Of a stretch of 64,000 nt of DNA, positions 7,897 through 16,994 are shown piece after piece. Source of the stretch: Mycobacterium paraterrae (GTDB lineage Bacteria > Actinomycetota > Actinomycetes > Mycobacteriales > Mycobacteriaceae); NCBI RefSeq assembly GCF_022430545.2, contig NZ_CP092488.2:4402001-4466000 (forward strand), read 5' to 3'. The number at the start of each line of letters is the position of its first letter. Within the stretch, counting starts at the first letter, position 1. A model generated the notes under the pieces. The model ran no database searches. It had not been told where the DNA came from and saw only the letters and a list, made by a program, of their open reading frames with translations. A program made the translations under genes and the position numbers.

Positions 7897-9729
7897 GTGA
7901 CCGATTCGAATTCGAGCAGCCCGTCCACGTTGTGTGAGTCGTTCCAGCGTGTTGCCGCCGTGGACCCGGACGCTGTCGCGTTGCGCACTCCCGGCGACAC
8001 CACAACCCTGACCTGGCGGGAGTATGCCGCCGATGTTCGTCGGGTGGCGGCGGGCCTGGCCGGCATCGGCGTCCGCCGAGGTGACACGGTATCGCTGATG
8101 ATGGCCAACCGGGTCGAGTTCTACCCGCTCGAAGTCGGGGCCCAGCACCTCGGCGCGACGTCGTTCTCGGTGTACAACACCCTGCCCGCCGAACAGCTGA
8201 CCTATGTCTTCGACAACGCCGACACCAAGGTGGTGATCTGCGAAGAGCAATACGTCGACCGCATCAAAGCCAGCGGGGCGCATCTCGACCACATCATCTG
8301 TATCGACGGCGCACCGGAGGGAACCATGTCCCTCGACGAGTTGTACGCCGCCGCGCCTGCCGACTTCGATTTCGAATCGACCTGGCGCGCCGTACAACCC
8401 GACGATGTGATCACGCTGATCTACACCTCCGGGACGACGGGCAACCCCAAAGGCGTCGAGATGACCCACACCAACCTGCTGTTCGAGGCGGACGCGCTCA
8501 GTGCTGTGCTCGATGTCCGGCCCGATGACCGCGCCACGTCCTACCTGCCGTCGGCACACATCGCCGACCGGATGATGGGGCTGTACAACCAGGAACGCTA
8601 CGGGCTGCTGGTCACCGTCGTGTCCGACGTCCGCGAGATCGCGGTCGCGCTGCCCGACGCCCGGCCGACCATTTGGGCCGCGGTCCCGCGCGTCTGGGAA
8701 AAGCTCAAGGCCGCAATCGAATTCGCGGTCGCTCACGAGCCCGACCAGGCCAAGCGCCAGGCCCTGCAGTGGGCCATGTCCGTCGCGGGCAAGCGAGCGG
8801 CGGCCCTGATCTCCGACGAGCCGCTGCCAGACGACGTGGCCGCCGAATGGGCGCAGGCCGACGAACTGGTGTTGTCGAAGCTGCGCGAAAAGCTCGGACT
8901 CGACCAGTTGCGGTGGGCGGTGTCCGGCGCGGCCCCGATCCCGCGTGAGACGTTGGCGTTCTTCGTCGGTATCGGCATCCCGATTGCCGAGGTGTGGGGA
9001 ATGTCCGAGCTGAGTTGCGTTGCGAGCGTGTGCCATCCGCGCGATTCGCGGCTGGGTTCGGTGGGCAAGCTGCTGCCGGGGCTGGAATCGAAGATCGCCG
9101 AAGACGGCGAATTTCTGGTGCGTGGACCGCTGGTGATGAAGGGCTACCGCAAAGAACCGGCCAAAACCGCCGAGGCGGTCGACCCCGACGGCTGGCTGCA
9201 CACCGGCGACATCCTCGACGTGGACGCCGACGGCTATCTGCGGGTGGTCGACCGCAAGAAGGAATTGATCATCAACGCTGCGGGGAAGAACATGTCGCCG
9301 GCCAACATCGAGAACGCGATCAAGGCGGCCTGCCCGATGATCGGCGCGATGCTCACGATCGGAGACGGCCGTCCCTTCAACACCGCGCTGCTGGTGTTCG
9401 ACGCCGACTCGGTCGGCCCGTACGCGGAACGGCACGGCGTGCCCGAGGCATCGGCCGCGGCGCTGGCGGCCCACCCGGATGTGCTCGCCCAGATTTCGGC
9501 GGGGGTGGCCGCGGGTAACGAGAAGTTGTCTCGGGTCGAGCAAATCAAACGCTTCCGTGTGCTGCCGACGCTCTGGGAGCCGGGCGGCGACGAGATCACG
9601 CTGACGATGAAATTGAAGCGACGCCCGATTGCGGCCAAATACGCCGCCGAAATCGAAGAGCTCTACGCCGCTGAGCCAGGCCCGGACGTCCACGAACCCA
9701 CGCACGCATCGGCCGCCCAGCCGGCCTGA
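7897..9729 (+). CDS. fadD11: long-chain fatty-acid--CoA ligase FadD11-like
   Basis: AMP-forming acyl-activating enzyme of the ANL superfamily, 610 aa. The ATP-binding P-loop is YTSGTTGNPKG (176-186). Further signatures are VWGMSELSC near 365 and GYRKEPAKTAEAVDPDGWLHTGD near 425. VVDRKKELIINAAGKNMSP carries the catalytic-lysine region of the mobile C-terminal domain. The length and the central region (AVPRVWEKLKAAIEFAVAHEPDQAKR) fit long-chain acyl-CoA synthetases rather than FAAL enzymes. In M. tuberculosis the locus is represented by Rv1549/Rv1550, where the gene is split; here it is one intact frame. The start is GTG, apparently leaderless. The next gene, on the same strand, begins 21 bp downstream with its own -10 box. 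Confidence 0.88.
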   Translation: MTDSNSSSPSTLCESFQRVAAVDPDAVALRTPGDTTTLTWREYAADVRRVAAGLAGIGVRRGDTVSLMMANRVEFYPLEVGAQHLGATSFSVYNTLPAEQLTYVFDNADTKVVICEEQYVDRIKASGAHLDHIICIDGAPEGTMSLDELYAAAPADFDFESTWRAVQPDDVITLIYTSGTTGNPKGVEMTHTNLLFEADALSAVLDVRPDDRATSYLPSAHIADRMMGLYNQERYGLLVTVVSDVREIAVALPDARPTIWAAVPRVWEKLKAAIEFAVAHEPDQAKRQALQWAMSVAGKRAAALISDEPLPDDVAAEWAQADELVLSKLREKLGLDQLRWAVSGAAPIPRETLAFFVGIGIPIAEVWGMSELSCVASVCHPRDSRLGSVGKLLPGLESKIAEDGEFLVRGPLVMKGYRKEPAKTAEAVDPDGWLHTGDILDVDADGYLRVVDRKKELIINAAGKNMSPANIENAIKAACPMIGAMLTIGDGRPFNTALLVFDADSVGPYAERHGVPEASAAALAAHPDVLAQISAGVAAGNEKLSRVEQIKRFRVLPTLWEPGGDEITLTMKLKRRPIAAKYAAEIEELYAAEPGPDVHEPTHASAAQPA

Positions 9730-9738
9730 CGCCGTCAG

Positions 9739-9744
9739 TAAGCT
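9739..9744 (+). promoter_or_regulatory. candidate -10 (TAAGCT) of the Ddn-like gene, leaderless
   Basis: TAAGCT is followed by 6 nt and the ATG at 9751. It lies in the 21-bp gap after fadD11. Pattern-based inference. Confidence 0.45.
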
Positions 9745-9750
9745 GAAAAC

Positions 9751-10188
9751 ATGCCACTTTCCGGAGAATACGAACCGTCGCCCTGGGACTGGTCCCGCGA
9801 GCAAGCCGAGAAGATCGCCGAATCGGGTGGAACCGAAGGCACCGAGATGCGAGGGATGCCGGTCATCCTGCTGACCACGGTCGGCGCCAAGACCGGCAAG
9901 CTCCGCAAGACCCCGCTGATGAGGGTCGAGCACGACGGCGAGTATGCCGCCGTCGCCTCGCTGGGCGGGGCGCCGAAAAACCCGGTCTGGTACTACAACA
10001 TCAAAAAGAATCCGCGGGTCGAGCTGCAGGACGGAACCGTCATCAAGGATTACGACGCGCGCGAGGTAACGGGCGACGAGAAAGCCGTCTGGTGGGAGCG
10101 GGCCGTGGCGGCCTACCCGGACTACGCCGACTACCAGAAGAAGACCGATCGCCAGATCCCGGTGTTCGTGCTGACCCCTGTGCACTGA
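9751..10188 (+). CDS. F420-dependent nitroreductase-family (Ddn-like) protein, Rv1558 homologue
   Basis: A 145-aa split-barrel protein of the deazaflavin (F420)-dependent nitroreductase family, whose best known member is Ddn, the activator of pretomanid. Family signatures are VILLTTVGAKTGKLRKTPLMRVEHDG, YAAVASLGGAPKNPVWYYNIKKNP and the C-terminal RQIPVFVLTP. The KTGK/RKTPL segment contacts the F420 phosphate in this family. Length matches Rv1558. The physiological role is probably F420H2-dependent reduction of a quinone or xenobiotic, but the substrate is not shown by sequence. ilvA starts 28 bp downstream on the same strand. Confidence 0.88.
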   Translation: MPLSGEYEPSPWDWSREQAEKIAESGGTEGTEMRGMPVILLTTVGAKTGKLRKTPLMRVEHDGEYAAVASLGGAPKNPVWYYNIKKNPRVELQDGTVIKDYDAREVTGDEKAVWWERAVAAYPDYADYQKKTDRQIPVFVLTPVH

Positions 10189-10216
10189 ACGCGCAGCTTG
10201 GTGGCACCATTGACCG

Positions 10217-11506
10217 GTGTCTGCCGAACTGAGTCAGAGCCCGAGCACTCGGGGTAGTGGGCCGCTGTGCGCGGCCGACGTCGACGCGGCGGCCGCCCGA
10301 ATTTCCGACGTGGTCACCGCCACGCCGTTGCAGTTCTCCGACCGGTTGTCCGCGACGACCGGCGCGAACGTCTACCTCAAGCGCGAAGATCTGCAAACCG
10401 TGCGCTCCTACAAACTGCGCGGGGCCTACAACCTGCTGGTGCAGCTGTCCGACGCGGAGCGGGCCGCCGGCGTGGTGTGCTCGTCGGCGGGAAACCACGC
10501 TCAGGGCTTCGCCTACGCCTGCCGCACGCTGGGGGTTCGGGGCCGGGTGTATGTGCCGGCCAAAACCCCGAAGCAGAAGCGCGATCGGATCCGCTACCAC
10601 GGTGGCGAGTTCATCGACTTGATCGTCGGCGGGTCGACGTACGACCTGGCGGCCGAGGCGGCGCTGGCCGACGTGGCTCGCACCGGAGCCACCCTTGTGC
10701 CGCCGTTCGACGACGCAAGGACGATGGCCGGTCAGGGCACGATCGCCGTGGAGATCCTCGACGCACTGGAAGCAGAGCCGGATCTGGTGGTGGTGCCGGT
10801 CGGCGGGGGCGGCTGCATCGCCGGCATCACCACCTATCTGGCGGAGCGGACCAGCAGCACGTCGGTGCTCGGGATCGAGCCGGCGGGCGCGGCCGCGATG
10901 ATGGCGGCGCTGGCCAACGGCGGCCCGGTGACGTTGGATCACGTCGACCAGTTCGTCGACGGGGCGGCGGTCAGTCGCGCCGGCACGCTGCCCTATGCGG
11001 CGCTGGCCGCGGCGGGCAACATGGTCTCGATCACCACCGTCGACGAGGGCGCGGTGTGCACCGCGATGCTCGATCTGTACCAGAACGAGGGAATCATCGC
11101 CGAGCCGGCGGGTGCGCTGGCGGTCGCGGGTCTGCTGGAAGCGGACGTGGAACCTGGTTCCACGGTGGTGTGCCTGGTCTCCGGCGGCAATAACGACGTG
11201 TCGCGCTACGGAGAAATTCTCGAGCGGTCGCTGGTGCACCTCGGGCTCAAGCACTACTTCCTAGTCGATTTTCCGCAGGAGCCCGGTGCGCTACGGCGCT
11301 TTTTGGACGGTGTGCTCGGACCGAACGACGACATCACGCTGTTCGAGTACGTCAAGCGCAACAACCGGGAGACCGGCGAGGCGCTGGTCGGAATCGAGCT
11401 GGGCTCGGCCGCCGGATTGGACGGCCTGCTCGAACGCATGCGAGCCACCGAGATGCAGATCGAGGCCATCGAGCCGGGTTCGCCGGCCTACCGGTACTTG
11501 CTGTAG
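10217..11506 (+). CDS. ilvA: threonine dehydratase, biosynthetic
   Basis: PLP enzyme that deaminates threonine to 2-oxobutyrate, the first step to isoleucine. At 429 aa it has the same length as the M. tuberculosis enzyme. The PLP lysine is K66 in RSYKLRGAYN. The substrate loop SSAGNHAQGFA and the glycine-rich phosphate cup VPVGGGGCIAG are present. A single ACT-like regulatory domain (about 340-429, from HYFLVDFPQEPGALRRFL) is expected to mediate isoleucine feedback. The start is GTG 10217. The gene is convergent with the ANTAR gene, with only 9 bp between the stops and no room for a separate terminator. Confidence 0.96.
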   Translation: MSAELSQSPSTRGSGPLCAADVDAAAARISDVVTATPLQFSDRLSATTGANVYLKREDLQTVRSYKLRGAYNLLVQLSDAERAAGVVCSSAGNHAQGFAYACRTLGVRGRVYVPAKTPKQKRDRIRYHGGEFIDLIVGGSTYDLAAEAALADVARTGATLVPPFDDARTMAGQGTIAVEILDALEAEPDLVVVPVGGGGCIAGITTYLAERTSSTSVLGIEPAGAAAMMAALANGGPVTLDHVDQFVDGAAVSRAGTLPYAALAAAGNMVSITTVDEGAVCTAMLDLYQNEGIIAEPAGALAVAGLLEADVEPGSTVVCLVSGGNNDVSRYGEILERSLVHLGLKHYFLVDFPQEPGALRRFLDGVLGPNDDITLFEYVKRNNRETGEALVGIELGSAAGLDGLLERMRATEMQIEAIEPGSPAYRYLL

Positions 11507-11515
11507 GCGCTGGAA

Positions 11516-12196
11516 TCAGCGGGTGTCGACGACCCGCTGAGCGACATCGGTCAGTGCGACGTTCATCTGCTGGGACAACTTGCGCAGCATCTCGAAAGCA
11601 CCGACGGCGTCGACCTGGTATCGCTCCATCAGGATGCCCTTCGCCTGACCGATCAGGTCGCGGCTCAGCAGCGCGGATTTCAATTGTTCGGCTTCCCGGC
11701 TGGCCAGAATGGCGGCGGCGGCGTGGGCCGCCAGCACCGAGCCGATGACTTCGGAATCCGCGTCGAAACCGCCGGCTTCTTTGGAGAAGACGTTCAATGC
11801 GCCCGCGGTCCGGTCGCCGGTGTAAAGCTTGAAGGACAGGCTGCTTCGCACGCCCATCTTCCACACGGCCTGCGAATACGGCGCCCACCGCTTCTCGGTC
11901 TTGAAATCGTCGGTGCGGACCACTAACTCGTTGACCGCGGCGTCGATGCAGGGGCCCGTGCCGTGTTTCTGCTGCAAGCGGTCCAGCTCATAGATCAACT
12001 CCGACGTGCCGGCGAGCGACTCGAATTTGCCGCCCTTGGCGACTAATAACACCCCGGCGGTGTCGGCGGCCGCTAGGAGGTCGACCGCGGCCGACGTGAC
12101 TCCGTCGAGGACGTGGTCGATATCGCGGGGAGCGGCTACCGAACGAGACAAGTCGGCCATCCGCTGCGCAAGTTCGAGCGTCGGTGAATTAGCCAT
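11516..12196 (-). CDS. GAF-ANTAR domain RNA-binding antiterminator
   Basis: Two-domain regulator, 226 aa. An N-terminal GAF sensor fold (about 15-150) includes HGTGPCIDAAVNELVVRTDDFKTEKRWAPYSQAVWKMGVRSSLSFKLY. The C-terminal ANTAR domain (about 160-220) includes LKSALLSRDLIGQAKGILMERYQVDAVGAFEMLRKLSQQMN. ANTAR domains bind tandem hairpins in nascent RNA and prevent termination. The sensed signal and target RNAs cannot be read from the sequence. It stands alone between the convergent ilvA and the small L7/L12-like gene upstream on the same strand. Confidence 0.92.
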   Translation of the reverse strand: MANSPTLELAQRMADLSRSVAAPRDIDHVLDGVTSAAVDLLAAADTAGVLLVAKGGKFESLAGTSELIYELDRLQQKHGTGPCIDAAVNELVVRTDDFKTEKRWAPYSQAVWKMGVRSSLSFKLYTGDRTAGALNVFSKEAGGFDADSEVIGSVLAAHAAAAILASREAEQLKSALLSRDLIGQAKGILMERYQVDAVGAFEMLRKLSQQMNVALTDVAQRVVDTR

Positions 12197-12253
12197 ATCC
12201 GCGCGGATTACCCAGATGCGGCCGAAGTATTCGCTCCGCGCCGCTGCTTGTTG

Positions 12254-12487
12254 TCAGCGAATGGCTTCGACGGCCTTCTTCGCCTCGGCCAACCCGGCGC
12301 CGGTGAGGGTGCGATATTCCTTGATTGCGCCGATCATGTTGCCCTCCCGGGCCAGCGCGACCACCGTGGCCGGCATGCCGTGGACGTGGGCGTTGGCGAA
12401 CGGCACGTATGCGTCCGGAAACAGTGTCTGAAGTTGCTTTTCGATGTAATCGAGACGGGCTCGCGCGCCCTCGTCAACGTCGCTCAC
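12254..12487 (-). CDS. small protein resembling the ribosomal L7/L12 C-terminal domain
   Basis: A 77-aa protein beginning at GTG 12487. The C-terminal half, ALAREGNMIGAIKEYRTLTGAGLAEAKKAVEAI, matches the pattern of the L7/L12 C-terminal domain: a short strand, a helix with xxIKxxRxxTGxGLxEAKxxVE, and a final helix. In L7/L12 this fold recruits translation factors. It lacks the L7/L12 N-terminal dimerisation region and hinge, so it is not the ribosomal stalk protein. Such stand-alone proteins occur in actinobacteria without a known role. It follows the hypothetical gene at 12516-12941 by 28 bp and is probably the last gene of the tre transcription unit. Confidence 0.65.
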   Translation of the reverse strand: MSDVDEGARARLDYIEKQLQTLFPDAYVPFANAHVHGMPATVVALAREGNMIGAIKEYRTLTGAGLAEAKKAVEAIR

Positions 12488-12515
12488 AGGCGAAAGCTAC
12501 CTGATTCGTGGCGTG

Positions 12516-12941
12516 TTAGCCCAGCACTACGACCGACTCGTCGTTGGCCCGGAAGATGGGTTCCAAGGGGACTGCGAATCTCTCGGCCATCTCGGTGAGC
12601 GCCCGCGACCAGACCAGTTCGATGGTCGATACCGGCCCGCGTCCGGGGCCGGACAGCAGCAATGCCACCGTCGTTCCCGGTTCCAGGTCGTCGAGCAGCG
12701 TCCGCAACGACGACATCAGGTTCCATACGACGCGGCCGCGCGGTCGTGGCCGGACCGGGATCTGGCTGAGCGTCTTGGCGAAACAGCGGTCCGGGCCGAT
12801 CAGCCCGAACCACAGCAGCCGGGTGCCAAACCCTAACGGTCCCATCAATGCTCGCCAGCGCTCACGCAGATCCTGCGTCGAATGAACTGGATCGCAGGCT
12901 GTGTGAATGGGCGGGATCGGCACTACTTCAGAGTGGGTCAT
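12516..12941 (-). CDS. conserved mycobacterial hypothetical protein
   Basis: A 141-aa protein of unknown function. The ATG at 12941 is chosen over longer in-frame starts up to 13115 because those overlap treZ. It has no signal peptide. The central segment WRALMGPLGFGTRLLWFGLIGPDRCFAKTLSQIPV is moderately hydrophobic. The second half, LLDDLEPGTTVALLLSGPGRGPVSTIELVWSRALTEMAERFAVPLEPIFRANDESVVVL, alternates strands and helices and looks like a compact alpha/beta domain. It lies 41 bp downstream of treZ on the same strand, so a link to trehalose or glycogen metabolism is possible but unsupported by any motif. Confidence 0.7.
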   Translation of the reverse strand: MTHSEVVPIPPIHTACDPVHSTQDLRERWRALMGPLGFGTRLLWFGLIGPDRCFAKTLSQIPVRPRPRGRVVWNLMSSLRTLLDDLEPGTTVALLLSGPGRGPVSTIELVWSRALTEMAERFAVPLEPIFRANDESVVVLG

Positions 12942-12982
12942 CCGCGCATCTTCGCCCGGACCCGGACCTTGCTGGTAGTCAG

Positions 12983-14701
12983 TTATCCACAGCGCAGGAT
13001 CGCGAACGAGTGCGCGGGCAACTCCGCGCCCGCCGCACCGACGGCTGGCTCCTCGGATGCCAGCACCACGTCGCCGGTGAATGGGACGGTCACCGGCCGC
13101 ACCCCGAGATTGCATGCGACCGTCAAGCCGCCGCGACGTACCGCTATCCAGCGCTCGGCTTCGTCGTAATCGACGCTCATATCGTCCAGCCAGGGATCAC
13201 TGAGATCGCTTTCGTTGCGCCGCAATGCAATCAGATCTTTGTACAGCTGCAGCAATCTCGCATGCTCGCCGTCGTCGAGTTCGGACCAGTTCAGCTTGGA
13301 ACGCTCGAAGGTTTGCGGGTCCTGCGGGTCGGGGATGTCGTCGGCGTCCCAACCATGGTCGGCGAACTCCTTCTTGCGGCCCTCGGCGGTGGCGCGGGCC
13401 AGCTCGGGTTCGGGATGGGAGCTGAAGAACTGGAACGGGGTGGACGCGCCCCATTCCTCACCCATGAAAAGCATTGTCGTGTATGGCGAGGTGAGCACCA
13501 AAGCGGCCTTGACGGCGAGTTGTCCAAAGGTGAGGTTCTGCGACGGCCTGTCGCCGAGCGCACGATTGCCGACCTGGTCATGAGTGCAGGTGTAGGCCAG
13601 CAGACGGGTCGCCGGAATCGTCGCGGTGTCCAGCGGCCGGCCGTGGCGCCGCTTTCGGAACGACGAGTAGGTCGCGGCGTGAAAAAACGCGCGGCGCAAT
13701 GTCGTTGCCAATGTGCCTAGCGACCCGAAGTCGGCGTAGTAGCCCTGGCGCTCACCGGACACCGCGGTGTGGATTGCGTGGTGGATGTCGTCGTCCCACT
13801 GCGCGGTCATACCGAGACCATGGTCAGCCCGGGCCGTGATCATCCTCGGGTCGTTCAGGTCGCTCTCGGCGATCAGCGACAACGGTCGGCCGAGTTCTTG
13901 TGCCAGCGCGTCGGTTTCGGCGGACAGCTCCTCCAGGATGTGGATTGCGGTGGTGTCGAACAAGGCGTGCACCGCGTCCAGTCGCAGGCCGTCGGCACCG
14001 AAGTCGCGCATCCAGCGCAACGCACAGCCGATGATGTACCGGCGCACCTCGTCGGATTCGGCGTCGGCGATGTTGATTCCTTCGCCCCACGGATTGCTCG
14101 CCGACGACAGATACGGGCCGAACCGCGGCAGGTAGTTACCCGACGGCCCGAGGTGGTTGAAGACCGCGTCGATCAACACCCCGAGGCCACGACGGTGGCA
14201 GGCCTCGATGAAGCGCACCAAACCGTCGGGGCCACCGTAGGGTTCATGCACGGCGTACCACAACACGCCGTCATAGCCCCAGCCGTGTGTGCCGGAGAAC
14301 GCGTTGACCGGCATCACTTCGACGAAGTCGACGCCTAAGTCGACCAGATAGTCCAGCTTGTCGACGGCCGCGTCGAAAGTCCCTTCGGGAGTGAAGGTTC
14401 CGATGTGCAGCTCGTAGATCACCGCACCGTCCACCGACCGACCTGCCCATCCGTGGTCACCTGGCGCGGCGGGCTCCCACAGTTGGGAGCGCTCGTGCAC
14501 GCCTTCGGGCTGACGGGCCGAACGCGGGTCGGGTAGCGGCGTCGGGTCGTGGTCGACCAGGAATCCGTAGCGCGCATCCGCCGCCGCGTCCACCGTTGCG
14601 CGCCACCAGCCGTTGTCGTCGCGGGTCATCGGTGACACCGTGCCCTCGACGTCCAGACGCACGGTTTCCGGCTTGGGGGCCCATACCGCGAATTCAGGCA
14701 T
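12983..14701 (-). CDS. treZ: malto-oligosyltrehalose trehalohydrolase TreZ
   Basis: GH13 enzyme that cuts maltooligosyl-trehalose to release free trehalose, the last step of the TreX-TreY-TreZ route from glycogen. It is about 572 aa. An N-terminal E-set beta-domain (EFAVWAPKPETVRLDVEG) precedes the (beta/alpha)8 barrel. The nucleophile is the aspartate in LRLDAVHAL (about D244 counted from the GTG at 14707). The acid/base region is IAESDLND and the third conserved region is THDQVGNRALG. The ATG at 14701, giving MPEFAVWAP, is preferred to the GTG at 14707; either overlaps the end of treY and implies translational coupling. It is the last of three tre genes. Confidence 0.96.
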   Translation of the reverse strand: MPEFAVWAPKPETVRLDVEGTVSPMTRDDNGWWRATVDAAADARYGFLVDHDPTPLPDPRSARQPEGVHERSQLWEPAAPGDHGWAGRSVDGAVIYELHIGTFTPEGTFDAAVDKLDYLVDLGVDFVEVMPVNAFSGTHGWGYDGVLWYAVHEPYGGPDGLVRFIEACHRRGLGVLIDAVFNHLGPSGNYLPRFGPYLSSASNPWGEGINIADAESDEVRRYIIGCALRWMRDFGADGLRLDAVHALFDTTAIHILEELSAETDALAQELGRPLSLIAESDLNDPRMITARADHGLGMTAQWDDDIHHAIHTAVSGERQGYYADFGSLGTLATTLRRAFFHAATYSSFRKRRHGRPLDTATIPATRLLAYTCTHDQVGNRALGDRPSQNLTFGQLAVKAALVLTSPYTTMLFMGEEWGASTPFQFFSSHPEPELARATAEGRKKEFADHGWDADDIPDPQDPQTFERSKLNWSELDDGEHARLLQLYKDLIALRRNESDLSDPWLDDMSVDYDEAERWIAVRRGGLTVACNLGVRPVTVPFTGDVVLASEEPAVGAAGAELPAHSFAILRCG

Positions 14702-16991
14702 CAGCACGCTCCAGCAACGCGACCGGCAGATCAGCGAACAACTCGGCTGCCGGCACGGTCCCGTGTAGGGTCGCTCCGGTCAATGCACTGGTCCACGTGC
14801 CCTCGGGCAGTGTGATCACGGTGTCTCCCCATCCGGATTCTTCGAGCTGCACCGTCCAACGGGTGACCGCCACCAACACCTCGTCACCGCGTCCGAATGC
14901 CACCACGTGATCGGCCCCGGTGCCGGTGGCCGGCATCGGGTGGTAGCCGCCGCGCAGGAAGGTGTCCGGGCGGGCGCGACGCATCTGCAGAGCCGCTTTC
15001 ACGACCCGAATCTTGCTGTGTCGCAGCGCCTTCAACGCCTCACGTCGGGTGGCGTAGTCGACCGCTCGTCGGTTGTCGGGGTCGACCAGGCTGTCGTCCC
15101 ACAACTCGGTGCCCTGATAGGTGTCGGGGACACCGGGAGCGGTCAGCGACAGCAGCTTCTGGCCGAGGGCGTCGTTCTCGGCATGCGGCTGCAATCGGCC
15201 TACCAGGGTGGTCAACTCCCGCGCGACCGGGCCGTCCAGCACCGCGTCGAGCCAGCCATGCACTGCGGATTCGAAGTTGGTATCGGGGTCGTTCCAGGTG
15301 GTGTGCATGGCCGCCTCGCGGATTGCCTTCTCGGCGTAGGCGTGCAGCCGCTCGCGCAAGTCCTCGGTTACGGTGCCGCCGGCCGGCCACACACCGAAGA
15401 TGTTCTGCCACAGGAACAAACCGGTCGCCGGGTCAGGGGAGGGCGTCGATGCTTCCCAGCGGCCGACGAACTCGCTCCACAGCGACGGCACCTGTGAAAG
15501 CACCCCGATGCGGGCGCGGACATCCTCGCCGCGCTTGGTGTCGTGTGTCGTCAGAGCGGTCATCGCCTGCGGCCACAGCCGGGCCCGAGTGGCGGCGCTC
15601 TGATGGAATTCCGCCGCGCCGACACCGAAACGATGGGGTTCGCCGCCCACCTCGTTCAGCGACACCAGCCGAGCGTCGCGATAGAACAGGCAGTCCTCCA
15701 CCGACTTGGCGGTCACCGCGCCGCACAGCTGCTGCAGCCGGGAGTCCACTTCGCCTCCGCCGGTGAACGCCGCGGTCAGTATCTGCAGCGGCTGCCGCAA
15801 ATGCGGTGCGGCCGCTTCGGTTTGGGCTAACGCCGTGGGCAGCACGGCGGACAAATTCAGGTAATCGAAGCGGTAGACCTCGATGTGGCCGAGCAGCGCC
15901 GCCACCGCGTCGTCGAGTTGCGGGTGATCGCTGCCCGTGGCCGCCACGATCGCCCGATGCAAGCGGGCCAGCTCGCTACCCAAGGTGTCGGTGGCGACAG
16001 CCGCCTTGAGCTCGCGCAGCAGCGCTGGCATGGCGCTGTAATCGACGCCGGTCGACTCGTAGAGCGCGGTCAGCGCCTCGGCGCCGGCCGGGTCGATGAA
16101 CACCCCACCGACCTCGCGCAGCGCGTCGTAGCCCGTGGTGCCCGCGACCGGCAGCGTCGGTTCGAGAGCCTCGTCCACGGCCAGGATCTTCTCGATCACG
16201 ATCCACGCCTCGGGTCCGACCAATTCGCGTAACCAGGTCAAATACCCTGCCGGATCGGACAACCCGTCCGGGTGGTCGACCCGCACCCCGTCGACGAGTC
16301 CCTCATCGAACCACCGGCGCACCTCCACGTGGCTGGCGTCGAACACCGCCTGGTCTTCTTGACGCAATCCCGCCAGAGAGGTGATCGAGAAGAATCGTCG
16401 ATAGCCGACCACGCCGCGGCGCCAGCCGACCAGCAGATAATGCTGACGGTCGTGAACGTCGGGACCGCTGCCGTTCCCGGTGCCCGGCGCGATCGGCAAG
16501 ACTAGATCGCCGAGCCGCAACAGCTCGCCGTCGACCGTGAGATCGGCGACGTCGTCGTCAGAACCCAATATTGGCAGCACAATTCGGCCGTCGGCGAGGT
16601 CCCAGTCGATGTCGAAGTAGGACGCGTACGGCGACGACCGGCCGCTGCGCAACACGTCCCACCACCACGGGTTCTGCTCCGGGGAATCCACGCCGACGTG
16701 GTTGGGCACGATGTCTACGATCAGACCCAGACCGCGAGCCCGCGCTGCGGCCGACAACTTCGCCAACCCCTCGGGGCCGCCGAGTTCGGCCGACACCGTG
16801 GTCGGATCGGCGACGTCGTAGCCGTGTGCCGAGCCGGCGACCGGGGTGAGAATTGGCGACAGATACAGATGCGACACCCCGAGATCGTCGAAGTAGTCGA
16901 GGAGATTCTCGGCGTCGGCGAAGGTGAACGCGAAGCCGCTCGAGGCGCCCCGCAGCTGTAGCCGGTAAGTCGACAGTACTGGAAAGACCAT
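14694..16991 (-). CDS. treY: malto-oligosyltrehalose synthase TreY
   Basis: GH13 intramolecular transglucosylase, 765 aa. It converts the reducing-end alpha-1,4 link of a maltodextrin into the alpha-1,1 link of trehalose. The N-terminus STYRLQLRGASSGFAFTFADAENLLDYFDDLGVSHLYLSPIL is diagnostic for the family. The catalytic aspartate region is GVRVDHPDGLSDP (about D239). LTTHDTKRGEDVRARI and APGVPDTYQGTELWDDSLVDPDNRRAVDY follow near the C-terminus. It starts 3 bp after the treX stop and overlaps treZ, so the three genes form one tight operon. Confidence 0.97.
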   Translation of the reverse strand: MVFPVLSTYRLQLRGASSGFAFTFADAENLLDYFDDLGVSHLYLSPILTPVAGSAHGYDVADPTTVSAELGGPEGLAKLSAAARARGLGLIVDIVPNHVGVDSPEQNPWWWDVLRSGRSSPYASYFDIDWDLADGRIVLPILGSDDDVADLTVDGELLRLGDLVLPIAPGTGNGSGPDVHDRQHYLLVGWRRGVVGYRRFFSITSLAGLRQEDQAVFDASHVEVRRWFDEGLVDGVRVDHPDGLSDPAGYLTWLRELVGPEAWIVIEKILAVDEALEPTLPVAGTTGYDALREVGGVFIDPAGAEALTALYESTGVDYSAMPALLRELKAAVATDTLGSELARLHRAIVAATGSDHPQLDDAVAALLGHIEVYRFDYLNLSAVLPTALAQTEAAAPHLRQPLQILTAAFTGGGEVDSRLQQLCGAVTAKSVEDCLFYRDARLVSLNEVGGEPHRFGVGAAEFHQSAATRARLWPQAMTALTTHDTKRGEDVRARIGVLSQVPSLWSEFVGRWEASTPSPDPATGLFLWQNIFGVWPAGGTVTEDLRERLHAYAEKAIREAAMHTTWNDPDTNFESAVHGWLDAVLDGPVARELTTLVGRLQPHAENDALGQKLLSLTAPGVPDTYQGTELWDDSLVDPDNRRAVDYATRREALKALRHSKIRVVKAALQMRRARPDTFLRGGYHPMPATGTGADHVVAFGRGDEVLVAVTRWTVQLEESGWGDTVITLPEGTWTSALTGATLHGTVPAAELFADLPVALLERADA

Positions 16992-16994
16992 GCG

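Noticed and set aside
7504..10185. An 893-codon minus-strand frame spanning fadD11 and the Ddn-like gene
   Set aside because: It is antisense to two well-supported genes and merges into the methyltransferase in the wrong frame. The composition is that of a GC-rich shadow frame.
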